From the NCBI RefSeq assembly GCF_022788695.1, contig NZ_CP085154.1, positions 2,542,001-2,606,000 on the forward strand: a DNA stretch of 64,000 bases. The letters are read 5' to 3'. This document shows positions 1 to 9,838 of the stretch, piece by piece (the stretch's first letter is position 1; each line of letters begins with the position of its first letter). This DNA is from Pseudosulfitobacter sp. DSM 107133. Its GTDB lineage: Bacteria > Pseudomonadota > Alphaproteobacteria > Rhodobacterales > Rhodobacteraceae. The notes under the pieces were generated by a model that saw nothing but the letters and a program-made list of their open reading frames with translations, did no database searches and was not told the DNA's origin. The position numbers and the translations under genes were made by a program.

Positions 1-1012
1 CCATGGGCAACGGTGCGGCGGCGGGCATGGGCTGTTGGTTTTGCGTCCCTATCTCCACTTGCGGCATCTCGACATCCGGCTGATCGGTAAGGCGGCGCTG
101 CGGTGTTTTGGCATGGGCCGGTTCACGGTCGATCTTCAGCGCGCGTTGCCCGTCCACCTGCCCCAGCGTGCCGGTGCCCAGACATTTGCCCGATTGCGCC
201 ATGATCCGTGTTTTTGGGAAGGTGCCGGGCGGCAGCAACACCGTGTCGCCGGCTGACAGATGGGTCAGCTCTGACAGGTTCATCCGCACATGGCACAGCT
301 GCACCATCAGTTCCGCTTCCAGATGCATCACCACATCGGTCAGGTTGCGCGGGCCGGCTTCGGCGTGGCCCTCGTCATCCTCGACCCCATCAAGGCCGCC
401 GCCATCGGGATCGTGCGTCGGAACCAATGGCAGGACAAGAAGCAGGTCCCCCTGACGCGCCCCCTTGGCCATGTCCAACGTCAGACGGATTATGCGGTAT
501 TCCGCATCCTCCAGCGCCATGGCCACCAATCGCGGCTCTTCCGAGCGGGCGCCAAAGGTGAAACCGCGCAACAACAGGCGGTCTGCTTCGTCCTCGACCG
601 CGCCTGACGCCTTCTCAAAAAGCGCATCCAGCAGCGGCGCACACATGGCTGCATCGGTTTCGGTCATCGGACGCGGATCGCCCCTGGCTGGTTCGACACG
701 GCCCATGGTTTGTTGCTGGATCAATCCGCCGACCAAACCCGCATCTATCATCGCAGCCCCGATGCGCCCCTGCGGGCCGTCCAGCAGAACCAACAGGTTG
801 GCCGGGTCCATCATGTCGATGCAGGTTTCCTGACTGCGATCCTCGACCACAAGGCCAATCGCTTGCATCGCCATGTCAAAGACATCCAGCGCCACCTTGG
901 CAATCGACAGCCGCATGGCTTTGGCCACGGTCACCGACCGTGCCTGGTGTTGCTGTTGTCCTGCGGCCGTCTTGCGGTGCAAAACCGATAGATTCGGATC
1001 GCCTGCGCTCAT
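1..1012 (-). CDS. FliM/FliN-family flagellar motor switch protein (3' end outside window)
   Basis: The frame is open from an ATG at 1012 (minus) down to the window edge, giving 337 residues without a stop; the C-terminus is missing. Residues about 220-300 look like a SpoA/FliM-FliN C-terminal domain, with an acidic helix (HLEAEL) followed by LSAGDTVLLPPG and a glycine-rich turn (LGTGTLGQVDG). The N-terminal half could be the CheC-like middle domain of FliM. Proteins of this family form the C-ring that binds phospho-CheY and sets motor direction at the cytoplasmic face of the flagellum. No other flagellar gene is visible, so whether this is the main fliM or a stand-alone paralog cannot be decided here. 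The neighbour upstream is a sensor kinase gene ending at 1097. Confidence 0.7.
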   Translation of the reverse strand, partial: MSAGDPNLSVLHRKTAAGQQQHQARSVTVAKAMRLSIAKVALDVFDMAMQAIGLVVEDRSQETCIDMMDPANLLVLLDGPQGRIGAAMIDAGLVGGLIQQQTMGRVEPARGDPRPMTETDAAMCAPLLDALFEKASGAVEDEADRLLLRGFTFGARSEEPRLVAMALEDAEYRIIRLTLDMAKGARQGDLLLVLPLVPTHDPDGGGLDGVEDDEGHAEAGPRNLTDVVMHLEAELMVQLCHVRMNLSELTHLSAGDTVLLPPGTFPKTRIMAQSGKCLGTGTLGQVDGQRALKIDREPAHAKTPQRRLTDQPDVEMPQVEIGTQNQQPMPAAAPLPM

Positions 1013-1096
1013 GGCACCCCTGTCCTGCAAATAGGTAACCCCAGTCCTAGCGCACGAAAGGTTACCATAGGCTTTAGAGACGGCAGGTCGCTTCCG

Positions 1097-3793
1097 TCAC
1101 ACCGGTTGCGCAGCCAGCGCCGCATCGCGTGGCATCTGCACCACAAAAAGATTACCAACCGCCTGTGGTACATGGGAAATATCGCCCCCAAGCCGCGCCA
1201 TGATCTCGCGGCAAATCGCCAATCCCAACCCCGCGCCCGACCCGTCACCATCGGCCACCCGCGCGAATTTTTCAAAGATCAGCGCGCGCGCCGCATCCGG
1301 AATGGGCGTGCCGTTATCGCGAAAAGAAACCGACAGAACATCCGCATCGGCACGCACCGAAATCTCAAGCTGCGGCGCATCCGCACGGCAATATTTCTGT
1401 GCGTTGGTAATCAGATTGATGAACACCTGCCCCAAACGGTCCATGTCCGTGGTCAGCACCGTATCTGCCGCCGCACGCAGACGTACAATCTGCAAACGTC
1501 CGTCACCGCTGGCTTGCGCCGTGACAACCGCCTGATCCAGCACCGCCTCGAGCGGCCCCGTGGCCGAATTCAGGCTGACCTGCCCGTTCTCCAGCACGCT
1601 CAGGTCCAGAAGGTCATCCAGCAAACGGGTCAGGCGGATCGCCTCGACGTGGATAATCGAGGCGTATTTGGTCTTTTCCGCCACGCTCAGCCCGTCGGCG
1701 TCGCGCAGAATTTCCGAAAAGGCGCGGATCGAGGTCATCGGGGTGCGCAGCTCGTGACTGATCTGGCCCAGAAAGGCGTCTTTTTGCACCGAAAGCTGGG
1801 TCAGCTTCTCGTTTGCCTCGCGCAATTGGCCCGCCGTTCGGCTCAGTTCGGCGGATTTGGCTTCAAGCTGGCTGGAATATTCAAGCATCTGCGCCGATTC
1901 ATCGGCCACCGCCAACAAATCCTCAACCGAGACCGAAGCCGCACCAACCATCTGGCTGACCATCGCATGTGCGGTCGCGGTGCCGACCGAGGCGGACAAT
2001 TCCCGTTCCAGCCGTTCCAGAAAGGCCGGATTCGGTTCGGGCAGATGACCCGTCATCCCCTGCTCTTTTGCAGCTGTGCGAAACAGCGCCTGCGCTTCGG
2101 TGGCGCCCAGAATACGCTGTGCCATGATCATCAGGTCTTCGGACGCCGCCACCGAAGCATGCCAGCCGCGCGCCTGTCCCGAATGGTCGAACACATTGAC
2201 GAATTGCGCGCCCTGCAACCGCTCCAGCGGCTTGGGAAAGCTCAGCAATGACGCAACCACAAAGGTTCCGGTGTTCAGCACCAACGACCAGAACACCGCA
2301 TGCACGGTCGGATCTATACCCTCGATGTTGAAGAAAGCGTAGGGACGCAGCCAGCCGATGCCCCAGGGGCCAATCTCGAAAAACGAGACCGGCAGCACCG
2401 CCCCCTGCCCGAAGCTGGGCAGCAACGAGGCATAGACCCAGATCGCAAACCCCAGACACAGGCCCGACAGCGCCCCGATGCGCGTCGCCCCGCGCCAGAA
2501 TATCCCGCCCAGCATCGCAGGCAGGAATTGCGCCACACCGGCAAAGGAAATCAACCCGATGGCCGCCAGCGCGCCACTGCCCCCCGACAACAGGTAATAG
2601 AGATAGCCCAGAGCGATAATCAGCAGGATCGACAGCCGCCGCGCGCGCAGAATCACATCGCGCACGTCGCCCGACATGCTGGCGCCGCCGGGCTTGATGC
2701 TAAGGTATATCGGCATCACCACATGGTTCGACACCATCGTCGACAGCGCCAGCGTGGCCACGATCACCATCGACGTGGCCGAGGAGAATCCCCCCAGAAA
2801 CGACAGCACCGCAAGTCCGGTCTGCCCCTGCGACAAGGGCACGCTGACCACGAACAGGTCGGGGTTCGATCCTGCGGGCAGCAGGTTCAGCCCCACCACG
2901 GCGATGGGCACCACGAACAGGCTCATCAGCATCAGGTAGACGGGAAAGGCCCAGCTGGCGATTTGCACATGGCGTTCGTCGTCGTTTTCGACCACCAGCA
3001 CCTGAAACATACGCGGCAGGCACAGAAAAGCAGCCGCCGACAGCACGGTCAGTGCGGCCCAGCGGCTGCGGTCCAGTTGCCATGTGCCCAGCGCGCTGGA
3101 ATCGATACGTTCCATCATCGGGCCAATGCCGCCTGCAATGCCCCAGACCACAAAAATGCCGACTGCCATCAGCGCCACCAGCTTGACGACCGCCTCGACC
3201 GCGATGGCGATGACCACGCCGTCGTGGCGTTCATTCGCATTCAGGTTACGGGTGCCGAACAAAACCGTGAAAACGGCCAGCCCTGCGGCCACCCAAAAGC
3301 CAGCGGACAGCGTGTTCAAGCCGTTCAACCCGTCCACATCCGGCGGTCCCGCGAAGATCGACAATGACAGAGTAACTGACTGCAATTGCAGTGCAATATA
3401 CGGCGTCACGCCGACCACGGCCATCAGTGTCACAACAATCGCCAGCGTGTTCGACTTGCCATAGCGCGCCGAAATCAGATCGGCCACCGAGGTCACCCGC
3501 TGGCTGCGCCCGATGCGCACCAGTTTGCGCAGCACCCACCACCAGCCGATCATCACCAGCGACGGGCCAAGGTATATGGTGACATATTCCATCCCCGAAC
3601 GTGCCGCATATCCGACAGCGCCGTAGAACGTCCATGCCGTGCAATAGATCGACAGTGACAACGTGTAGACCAACGGTGTGCGCAACCAGCCGCTGCGCCC
3701 GCGCACTGCCGCGCGTTCGGCGGCAAAAGCCACCGAAAACAGAAACGCCACATAGACCAGACAGACGCCGACCAGCAGGTTAAGCGACGCCAT
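1097..3793 (-). CDS. SLC5-type transporter / sensor histidine kinase fusion (CbrA-like)
   Basis: An 898-residue membrane sensor kinase. The first ~500 residues form many hydrophobic segments with sodium/solute symporter character. A short linker leads to a HisKA domain (QISHELRTPMTSIRAF, phospho-acceptor His near residue 680) and a HATPase_c domain near the C-terminus (DNGTPIP; GAGLGLAICRE). Fusions of this type, such as CbrA, pair a solute transporter module with a kinase. The ligand here is unknown. The ATG overlaps the stop of the small membrane protein upstream by one base, and a receiver-only response regulator and an ScfR-type regulator lie in the same orientation, so these genes probably form one signalling unit controlling nearby carboxylate metabolism or transport (inference). 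Confidence 0.9.
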   Translation of the reverse strand: MASLNLLVGVCLVYVAFLFSVAFAAERAAVRGRSGWLRTPLVYTLSLSIYCTAWTFYGAVGYAARSGMEYVTIYLGPSLVMIGWWWVLRKLVRIGRSQRVTSVADLISARYGKSNTLAIVVTLMAVVGVTPYIALQLQSVTLSLSIFAGPPDVDGLNGLNTLSAGFWVAAGLAVFTVLFGTRNLNANERHDGVVIAIAVEAVVKLVALMAVGIFVVWGIAGGIGPMMERIDSSALGTWQLDRSRWAALTVLSAAAFLCLPRMFQVLVVENDDERHVQIASWAFPVYLMLMSLFVVPIAVVGLNLLPAGSNPDLFVVSVPLSQGQTGLAVLSFLGGFSSATSMVIVATLALSTMVSNHVVMPIYLSIKPGGASMSGDVRDVILRARRLSILLIIALGYLYYLLSGGSGALAAIGLISFAGVAQFLPAMLGGIFWRGATRIGALSGLCLGFAIWVYASLLPSFGQGAVLPVSFFEIGPWGIGWLRPYAFFNIEGIDPTVHAVFWSLVLNTGTFVVASLLSFPKPLERLQGAQFVNVFDHSGQARGWHASVAASEDLMIMAQRILGATEAQALFRTAAKEQGMTGHLPEPNPAFLERLERELSASVGTATAHAMVSQMVGAASVSVEDLLAVADESAQMLEYSSQLEAKSAELSRTAGQLREANEKLTQLSVQKDAFLGQISHELRTPMTSIRAFSEILRDADGLSVAEKTKYASIIHVEAIRLTRLLDDLLDLSVLENGQVSLNSATGPLEAVLDQAVVTAQASGDGRLQIVRLRAAADTVLTTDMDRLGQVFINLITNAQKYCRADAPQLEISVRADADVLSVSFRDNGTPIPDAARALIFEKFARVADGDGSGAGLGLAICREIMARLGGDISHVPQAVGNLFVVQMPRDAALAAQPV

Positions 3794-4071
3794 CAGGGAT
3801 CACCCGCCGCGTCCACACCCTCATCGGCCCCGCGCTGCAACCCGCGCCACAGCACAAAGCTCAGGCCGATCAGGACACACCAGACGCCAAAGACATAAGA
3901 GATAGCGGCCGACATCGTGACATGCCCCGCCTCATCCCCCGAGGGCCACAACAGCGGCACCATCCACAACACCATGCCCAGCACCGGCAACACCCGTTGC
4001 GCGTCCTGCATCCGGCGGCGGCGATAGCTGCGCCGTTCCAGAAACACCGGAGAGGACGGGCCGCGCGCCAT
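3793..4071 (-). CDS. small two-helix membrane protein
   Basis: A 92-residue protein with a basic N-terminus (RRSYRRRRM) and two hydrophobic segments at about residues 27-43 and 55-74, so a probable inner-membrane hairpin. It sits between the receiver gene (stop at 4075, three bases upstream of this ATG) and the transporter-kinase gene, whose start overlaps its stop. The tight coupling suggests it is made with the kinase and may assist it, but I recognise no family and assign no function. Confidence 0.75.
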   Translation of the reverse strand: MARGPSSPVFLERRSYRRRRMQDAQRVLPVLGMVLWMVPLLWPSGDEAGHVTMSAAISYVFGVWCVLIGLSFVLWRGLQRGADEGVDAAGDP

Positions 4072-4074
4072 GCG

Positions 4075-4443
4075 TTAGACCCGCACCAGATCGCGCACCG
4101 CATTCAGCACTTCAGTGTTGGAAAACGGCTTGGTCATAAAGCGGTTGACCCCGGCCTGCTCGGCTTTTTCGCGGTCGCGCGACTGGCCACGGGCGGTCAG
4201 CATCAGCACCGGCAAAGCCGCAAAATCGGGCAAGGCACGCAGCTCTGTCAAAATCTCGATGCCGCTTTTGCCCGGCAGCATGTAATCCAGCACCACCAGA
4301 TCAGGCTGTGCTGCGCGAATGGCCGACACGGCCGTGGCCCCGTCCGAATGGGTGCCCACCTTCCAGCCTTCGCGTGTCAGCAAAAAGCGCATGGCTTCGA
4401 TAATATTCACTTCGTCTTCGACCAGCAGTACATGCTTGTCCAT
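4075..4443 (-). CDS. CheY-like single-domain response regulator
   Basis: A 122-residue receiver domain with no output domain. The phosphorylation site is Asp53 (VVLDYMLPG), the acidic pocket is Glu9/Asp10 (VEDE), with Thr83 and Lys105 (TKPF) at the expected places. It is encoded directly upstream of the transporter-kinase (with the small membrane protein between), which makes that kinase the likely phosphodonor. Lacking a DNA-binding domain, it must act by protein contact, as a phosphate shuttle, or on another regulator; the adjacent ScfR-like protein is one candidate partner (inference only). Confidence 0.92.
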   Translation of the reverse strand: MDKHVLLVEDEVNIIEAMRFLLTREGWKVGTHSDGATAVSAIRAAQPDLVVLDYMLPGKSGIEILTELRALPDFAALPVLMLTARGQSRDREKAEQAGVNRFMTKPFSNTEVLNAVRDLVRV

Positions 4444-4560
4444 TGGCGTCCATTCCTCCCCTGAACGGCCCCCGTCGCATTGTATGCGACGTCCCCCTGC
4501 GGCATTTCTGCGCGCCGGGCCCCTCTTGATCGCAGACTATTGATCGAAAAACTGTGCCTG

Positions 4561-5847
4561 TCAAAAGCCAGCGCTGAGAATCGACGGTTCGCGGCGCCCC
4601 GCACAGGAATCGCGCGGGCACACGCGACAGGTCGACCCGACAGGACGGCCCGCCGCGTGCCCCTGCGCGCTGACCGGCAGGATCAACATTGTCGCATGGA
4701 CCAGTTGCGGCGCATTGTATTGTGCCGGGCCAACCGGTTCGGCCACAGCAAAACAGTCAAAGGTGGCCACGTTGCGGCCCTGTTGCTGGATTCGTTCGCG
4801 CAAAACCTGCCCCGGATGCTGCAACACCTGAAACAACGGCCACAACGGGCAGCAGGCGCCAAAACGCGGGATGGAAAAGCCTTCGACCGGGCGACGAAAC
4901 ACCAAACTGCCCGCACGGTCGCACACCACCAGACCGCGCGGCGCGTCCGGCTGCGCCGCCAGACGGCGCAGAATACGGGCCACCGAACAGCCAAAATGCT
5001 GGGCCAGCGCAACGGGATCGGTCCCGACCTGCGCGACCTGTTCGGCAAGCGCTGCGTTGCTGACGGCACGGGCGTCGGCCTCGATCTGGCTGAGGACCTG
5101 TCGGGCCAGATGCTGCGCCGCCACCGAGACAAGCTGCGGGGCGTCTGCCAGAACCGCGTCGACCGACTGGCTCGCGGCTTCGATTCCGTCAAAGCGGTAA
5201 TCATAGGCTTCAAGGAAGGCATCGACCTCTTCCTGGGGCGAAGCGTGGGCAGACTCTTCGGGGTTGGCGTCCAGATAGGTCACCAGCGCCTTGGCACTGT
5301 CGGCCAACCGGCGGCTGTCCTGATCTATATTGGCGTGAAACCGCGCCTGCCAGTCTGGCGAAATACTGTTGTCCTCGGCCAGAATAGACGCCGTCGAACG
5401 GATCGCGGCAGCGGTGGACAGAACCTCGTGCATCGACGTTGCCAGTTGCGGATCATGGGTCAGCCGGTCACTCAGCGTTTCGACTGTGCGTTCCAGCGAC
5501 AGCACGCGGCGGTGCGCGCCTGCCAGCACCTCGGCCCAGCCGGGAAAGCGGCCTGCAAACTCTTCGACACGCTCGATTTCGGCAACGCCCAGCCCGACAT
5601 CACTGGCCGCCTCGCGCAGCGACGCGATCAGCGCGGCTTCGGCCCCCTCGGTCAGCGCCGAGGGCTCGACCCCCAGCACATGTGCAATGTTCAACAGCAG
5701 TTTCCCGCCGATTCTGCGCCGGTTGTGTTCGATCAAATTGAGGTAACTGGCCGAAATTCCGATCTGTCGCGCCAGGTCGGCCTGTTTCAACCCCGAAATC
5801 ACCCGACGTTCACGGATACGGCTGCCGGTCAGCGAGTCCTTAATCAT
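4561..5847 (-). CDS. XRE-family short-chain fatty acyl regulator (ScfR type)
   Basis: A 428-residue regulator with an N-terminal helix-turn-helix of the XRE class at residues ~10-64 (LKQADLARQIGISASYLNLIE) and a long C-terminal half of the DUF2083 type that ends in a cysteine cluster (STCRVCPRDSCAGRREPSI). Proteins of this family, including PccR and RamB, sense short-chain acyl-CoAs and control acetate, propionate or methylcrotonyl-CoA genes. The start is set by AGGAG just upstream of the ATG at 5847. It is divergent from the ABC transporter operon starting at 6095, which is its most likely target together with its own promoter. The precise acyl-CoA ligand cannot be read from the sequence. 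Confidence 0.88.
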   Translation of the reverse strand: MIKDSLTGSRIRERRVISGLKQADLARQIGISASYLNLIEHNRRRIGGKLLLNIAHVLGVEPSALTEGAEAALIASLREAASDVGLGVAEIERVEEFAGRFPGWAEVLAGAHRRVLSLERTVETLSDRLTHDPQLATSMHEVLSTAAAIRSTASILAEDNSISPDWQARFHANIDQDSRRLADSAKALVTYLDANPEESAHASPQEEVDAFLEAYDYRFDGIEAASQSVDAVLADAPQLVSVAAQHLARQVLSQIEADARAVSNAALAEQVAQVGTDPVALAQHFGCSVARILRRLAAQPDAPRGLVVCDRAGSLVFRRPVEGFSIPRFGACCPLWPLFQVLQHPGQVLRERIQQQGRNVATFDCFAVAEPVGPAQYNAPQLVHATMLILPVSAQGHAAGRPVGSTCRVCPRDSCAGRREPSILSAGF

Positions 5848-6094
5848 TCTCGGCTCCTGTCGCTTTGTTGCGCCTTATCAATGGCTTTCTGCGGCGCGAC
5901 ATAAGAAAATTTACAGATAGTTAATGAAATTTGTACATTTGTTTACAAAATAATTGTGAAATTCAAGGGGTTTATTGCGCAATTTTCCAAAATCAGGCGA
6001 TAACATATTTGCACTGTGCACCAACAGGCGTGGTGCATGCGCTTTGTGCGGACGGAGGAGTCGGCGGGCGCGTTTCAACAACTGGGAGGATTTC
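5848..6094. promoter_or_regulatory. divergent scfR / ABC transporter control region
   Basis: This 247-base AT-rich region separates two divergent genes. It holds an inverted repeat TTTGTA (5930-5935) / TACAAA (5944-5949), a perfect 10-base palindrome ATTGCGCAAT (5974-5983), and a good ribosome binding site (CTGGGAGGA, 6082-6090) for the gene at 6095. The palindromes are candidate binding sites for the ScfR-type protein; known ScfR sites contain TTTGCAAA-like repeats, which these resemble only loosely. Confidence 0.45.
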
Positions 6095-7459
6095 ATGTCC
6101 AATTCGAACTTTACACGTCGTGGCGTGCTTAAGACCGGCACCATTGCCGGTGCGGGCCTTGCGCTGCCGACGTATCTGAGTGCGGCCAGCCACGCAGGCT
6201 TTACCAATGCACCCACCGGCGACACGGTCACGCTGGGCTTTAACGTGCCCCAATCCGGCCCCTACGCCGACGAAGGCGCCGACGAGCTGCGCGCATTCGA
6301 GCTGGCGGTCGAGCATCTGAACGGCGAAGGCGACGGCGGTATGCTCAGCACCTTCTCCTCCAAGGCTCTGGATGGGACAGGTATTCTGGGCAAGAAGGTC
6401 GGCTTCGTCACAGGCGATACACAGACCAAATCGGATGCTGCCCGCGCATCGGCCAAGTCGATGATCGAAAAAGACGGTGCGATCATGATTTCGGGCGGGT
6501 CGTCCTCGGGCGTGGCTGTGGCTGTGCAGGGTCTGTGCCAGGAAGCCGGCGTGATCTTCATGGCGGGTCTGACCCACTCGAACGACACCACCGGCAAAGA
6601 CAAGAAAGCCAACGGTTTCCGCCACTTCTTTAACGCCTATATGTCCGCGGCCGCCCTCGCCCCCGTGCTTGAGCAGCTTTATGGTTCGGACCGTCGCGCC
6701 TATCACCTGACAGCCGACTATACATGGGGCTGGACACAGGAAGAATCGATCGCAGCCGCGACCGAAGCATTGGGCTGGGAAACCGTGAACAAGGTGCGCA
6801 CGCCGCTGGCGGCAACCGACTTCTCGTCCTATATCGCGCCGGTTCTGAACTCGGGCGCCGATGTTCTGGTTCTGAACCACTACGGCGGGAACATGGTCAA
6901 CTCGCTGACCAACGCCGTTCAATTCGGCCTGCGTGAAAAGCAAGCCAACGGCAAGAACTTTGAAATCGTCGTGCCGCTCTATTCCGAGCTGATGGCCAAG
7001 GGTGCGGGCAGGAACATTGCCGGTATCGTCGGGTCGCAGAACTGGGACTGGAAACTGGAGAACGAAAAAGGCGCGCGTTACACGGGCACCAATGCGTTCG
7101 TCAAATCCTTTGGCGAAAAATACGGCTTCCCGCCCAGCCAGGCCGCTCAGACCTGCTATGCGCAGACGCTGCTGTATGCCGATGCGGTCACACGCGCCGG
7201 TTCGTTCAACCCATGCGCCGTTGTCGAAGCCCTGGAAGGCTTTGAATTCGACGGTCTGGGCAACGGCCCGACCCTGTACCGTGCCGGCGATCACCAGTGC
7301 TTCAAGGACGTTGTCGTTGTGCGCGGCAAAGAGAATCCCGAGAACGAATTCGATCTCGTGGAAATCGTCGAAGTCACGCCGACCGAGCAGGTCACCTATC
7401 CCGTCGATCACCCGATGTTCTCGGGCGGTGCGTTGGGATCGTGTAACCCCGGCGCCTAA
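6095..7459 (+). CDS. ABC transporter substrate-binding protein, LIV/urea-type
   Basis: A 454-residue periplasmic type-1 binding protein. The N-terminus has a twin-arginine-like signal (TRRGVLKTG, then a hydrophobic stretch ending ASHA), which suggests export by Tat or Sec. The ATG at 6095 is preferred over an in-frame upstream TTG at 5975 because it follows GGGAGGA and begins the signal peptide. The mature part has the Peripla_BP_6 opening (GFNVPQSGPYADEGADE). It heads an operon with two permeases and two ATPases. The substrate is unknown: the context of an ScfR-type regulator, a transporter-kinase and an acyl-CoA synthetase makes a short-chain carboxylate plausible, but amino acids or amides remain possible. 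Confidence 0.9.
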   Translation: MSNSNFTRRGVLKTGTIAGAGLALPTYLSAASHAGFTNAPTGDTVTLGFNVPQSGPYADEGADELRAFELAVEHLNGEGDGGMLSTFSSKALDGTGILGKKVGFVTGDTQTKSDAARASAKSMIEKDGAIMISGGSSSGVAVAVQGLCQEAGVIFMAGLTHSNDTTGKDKKANGFRHFFNAYMSAAALAPVLEQLYGSDRRAYHLTADYTWGWTQEESIAAATEALGWETVNKVRTPLAATDFSSYIAPVLNSGADVLVLNHYGGNMVNSLTNAVQFGLREKQANGKNFEIVVPLYSELMAKGAGRNIAGIVGSQNWDWKLENEKGARYTGTNAFVKSFGEKYGFPPSQAAQTCYAQTLLYADAVTRAGSFNPCAVVEALEGFEFDGLGNGPTLYRAGDHQCFKDVVVVRGKENPENEFDLVEIVEVTPTEQVTYPVDHPMFSGGALGSCNPGA

Positions 7460-7471
7460 GGCCGTTCAATC

Positions 7472-7499
7472 TGCGGGGCGGGCCAACGCCTGCCCCGCA
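7472..7499 (+). other. intercistronic stem-loop after binding-protein gene
   Basis: Arms TGCGGGGCGGGC and GCCTGCCCCGCA pair over 12 bases with one G-U and a CAAC loop. It lies 12 bases after the binding-protein stop and upstream of the first permease, with no T-run, so partial termination or protection of the upstream mRNA is more likely than full termination. Confidence 0.75.
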
Positions 7500-7551
7500 A
7501 GTCCCTGCCGCCTGCGGGCGCAGTTTCCCTTTACATAAAACGAGTGGGACG

Positions 7552-8583
7552 ATGGATCAGATAATCCTTCAATTTCTCAATGGTTTGGACAAAGGCTCTG
7601 CTTATGCATTGATCGCCCTTGGCCTGACCCTGATCTTTGGCACGCTGGGTGTGGTCAACTTTGCCCACGGGGCGCTGTTCATGATCGGTGCATTTTGCGC
7701 CGTCACCCTGCAACGCATCCTGAACCTGTCCACCGTCGTCGAGGACCCGACAAAAACCGATTTTCTGGGAAATCCTGCCAAGATCAGCACGCCCTATGTC
7801 GAAAGCTGGTTCGGTCCCGAAGTGGGCGCCGCCCTGATCGACTGGTCGGTGCCGTTGGCGATCCTGTTTGCCATTCCGGTCATGGTCGCCATCGGTTTCA
7901 TCATGGAACGCGGCCTGATCAAACATTTCTACAAACGCCCCCACGCAGATCAGATCCTTGTCACCTTTGGCCTGGCCATCGTCCTGCAAGAAGTGATCAA
8001 GGCGTTCTACGGCGCCAACCCGATCCCCACCGGCGCGCCCGAGGCGTTTCGCGGGTCGTTCGATTTCGGGGTGCTGATCGGCTTTGACCCCAATGCGATC
8101 ATCTACCCCTACTGGCGCATGGTCTATTTTGCCTTTGCTGCCGTCATCATCGGTGCGGTTTTTGCATTCCTGCAATTCACCACCTTCGGCATGGTGGTGC
8201 GCGCGGGCATGGCGGACCGTGAAACCGTGGGCCTGCTGGGCATCAACATCGACCGCCGCTTTACCATCATGTTCGGCATCGCCGCTGCCGTGGCAGGGCT
8301 GGCGGGGGTTATGTACGCGCCCATCAACTCGCCCAATTACCACATGGGCATGGATTTCCTTGTGCTGAGCTTCGTCGTCGTTGTCGTCGGCGGCATGGGC
8401 TCCCTGCCCGGCGCGGTGCTGGCCGGTTTCCTGCTTGGCATCCTCGAAGCCTTTGCCTCGATGAACCAGGTCAAGGCCATTGTGCCCGGCATCGACCAGA
8501 TCATCATCTATGTGGTGGCAATCATCATCATTCTGACCCGTCCCCGTGGCCTGATGGGCCGCAAAGGCGTGATGGAGGAATAA
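7552..8583 (+). CDS. LIV-type ABC transporter permease (LivH-like)
   Basis: A 343-residue polytopic inner-membrane permease of the BPD_transp_2 (LivH/UrtB) class. It opens with LNGLDKGSAYALIALGLTLIFG and contains the family segment NFAHGALFMIGAF; the C-terminal part has the usual GGMGSLPGAVLAG stretch that contacts the ATPase. About 60 residues after the second helix (around residues 62-95) form a hydrophilic insertion compared with minimal LivH proteins. It is the second gene of the operon, followed three bases later by the second permease, with which it should form the transmembrane heterodimer. Confidence 0.92.
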   Translation: MDQIILQFLNGLDKGSAYALIALGLTLIFGTLGVVNFAHGALFMIGAFCAVTLQRILNLSTVVEDPTKTDFLGNPAKISTPYVESWFGPEVGAALIDWSVPLAILFAIPVMVAIGFIMERGLIKHFYKRPHADQILVTFGLAIVLQEVIKAFYGANPIPTGAPEAFRGSFDFGVLIGFDPNAIIYPYWRMVYFAFAAVIIGAVFAFLQFTTFGMVVRAGMADRETVGLLGINIDRRFTIMFGIAAAVAGLAGVMYAPINSPNYHMGMDFLVLSFVVVVVGGMGSLPGAVLAGFLLGILEAFASMNQVKAIVPGIDQIIIYVVAIIIILTRPRGLMGRKGVMEE

Positions 8584-8586
8584 GAC

Positions 8587-9828
8587 ATGCTCGGACTGAC
8601 CAAAAAAGACTTTACCCTGTTCATGGTGGTTATGGTGATGGTGGCGCTTGCGCCCTTCATCCTGAACCCCTTCCCGCAGGGCTCCAGCCTCGCGCAGATG
8701 TTCAATGCGGGCTACCCCGACCTGATGCAACGCTTTGTGATATTTGGCATTCTGGTGATCGGCTTCAACATCCTGTTCGGCCTGACCGGATACCTCAGCT
8801 TTGGCCATGCGGCGTTTCTGGGTGTCGGTTCGTATTCGGCGGTTTGGATGTTCAAACTGCTGGGCATGAACGTGATCCCCGGCATCCTGTTGTCGATGGT
8901 GGTGGCGGGTATCTTCGCGCTGGCCATCGGATACGTCAGCCTGCGCCGCTCGGGCATCTATTTCTCGATCCTGACGCTGGCTTTTGCGCAGATGTCTTAC
9001 AATCTGGCCTATTCGGTGCTGGGCAACCCCACGTCGAACTTCAACCTGACCAATGGTGAAACCGGCCTGCAACTGCTGCTGACCGACCCGCGTGTGCTGG
9101 GGCAATCGACCACGGCGGACGGATCGCTGCCGGTGACCAACTTCTTTGGCATCGCCATGCGCGACAGCTACGAGCTGCGCTTGGGCGACTGGCTGTTCAC
9201 CTTCAACGCAGGTTACTACCTGTGCGGCATCATCATGCTGATCGCCTTCTATATCTCGATCCGCATCTTCCGCTCGCCCTTTGGCATGATGTTGCGGGCG
9301 GTGAAATCGAACCAGCAGCGGATGAACTACACCGGTCTGAACACCAAGCCCTATACGCTGGCCGCCTTTGTCATCTCGGGCATCTATGCCGGTCTGGCTG
9401 GCGGGTTGCTGTCGTCGATGGACCCGCTGGCGGGGGCCGAACGGATGCACTGGACCGCCTCGGGCGAGATCGTGATCATGGCCATTCTGGGCGGCGTCGG
9501 CACGCTGATCGGCCCGATCCTTGGCGCGGGCTTCAACGAGTATTTCAAGAACATCCTGAGCAAGATCAACGACGGGGTGCTGCATCAATGGCTGGGCTTC
9601 CTGCCTGACGGCGTCGAGGATTTCCTTGTGACGATCATCCACCCCTTCGTGGGCAAAGGCTGGCATCTGACGCTCGGGCTGTTGTTCATGATCGTCATCA
9701 TCTTCCTGCCCGGCGGGCTGGTCGAGGGCGGCAAACGTCTGGGGCGCATGGTCTTTGGCCGCCCCAAACGTTCGACTGCCGAGGCCGAGGCCGACGCTGC
9801 CGAACAACGCAACCCAGCTGCCGAATAG
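8587..9828 (+). CDS. LIV-type ABC transporter permease (LivM-like)
   Basis: A 413-residue permease of the LivM/UrtC class with the family signature [21 protein letters not shown] near residue 62 and the coupling segment [14 protein letters not shown] near residue 300. The C-terminus is a charged tail rich in Glu and Ala. It starts three bases after the LivH-like stop and ends 10 bases before the ATPase start at 9839. Between the core helices it carries an extracytoplasmic loop (about residues 150-195) longer than in compact LivM proteins. Confidence 0.92.
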   Translation: MLGLTKKDFTLFMVVMVMVALAPFILNPFPQGSSLAQMFNAGYPDLMQRFVIFGILVIGFNILFGLTGYLSFGHAAFLGVGSYSAVWMFKLLGMNVIPGILLSMVVAGIFALAIGYVSLRRSGIYFSILTLAFAQMSYNLAYSVLGNPTSNFNLTNGETGLQLLLTDPRVLGQSTTADGSLPVTNFFGIAMRDSYELRLGDWLFTFNAGYYLCGIIMLIAFYISIRIFRSPFGMMLRAVKSNQQRMNYTGLNTKPYTLAAFVISGIYAGLAGGLLSSMDPLAGAERMHWTASGEIVIMAILGGVGTLIGPILGAGFNEYFKNILSKINDGVLHQWLGFLPDGVEDFLVTIIHPFVGKGWHLTLGLLFMIVIIFLPGGLVEGGKRLGRMVFGRPKRSTAEAEADAAEQRNPAAE

Positions 9829-9838
9829 GAGACAGACG

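Noticed and set aside
6262..6612. Several smaller antisense frames across binding-protein genes
   Set aside because: No ribosome binding sites, no domains, and codon composition of shadow frames.
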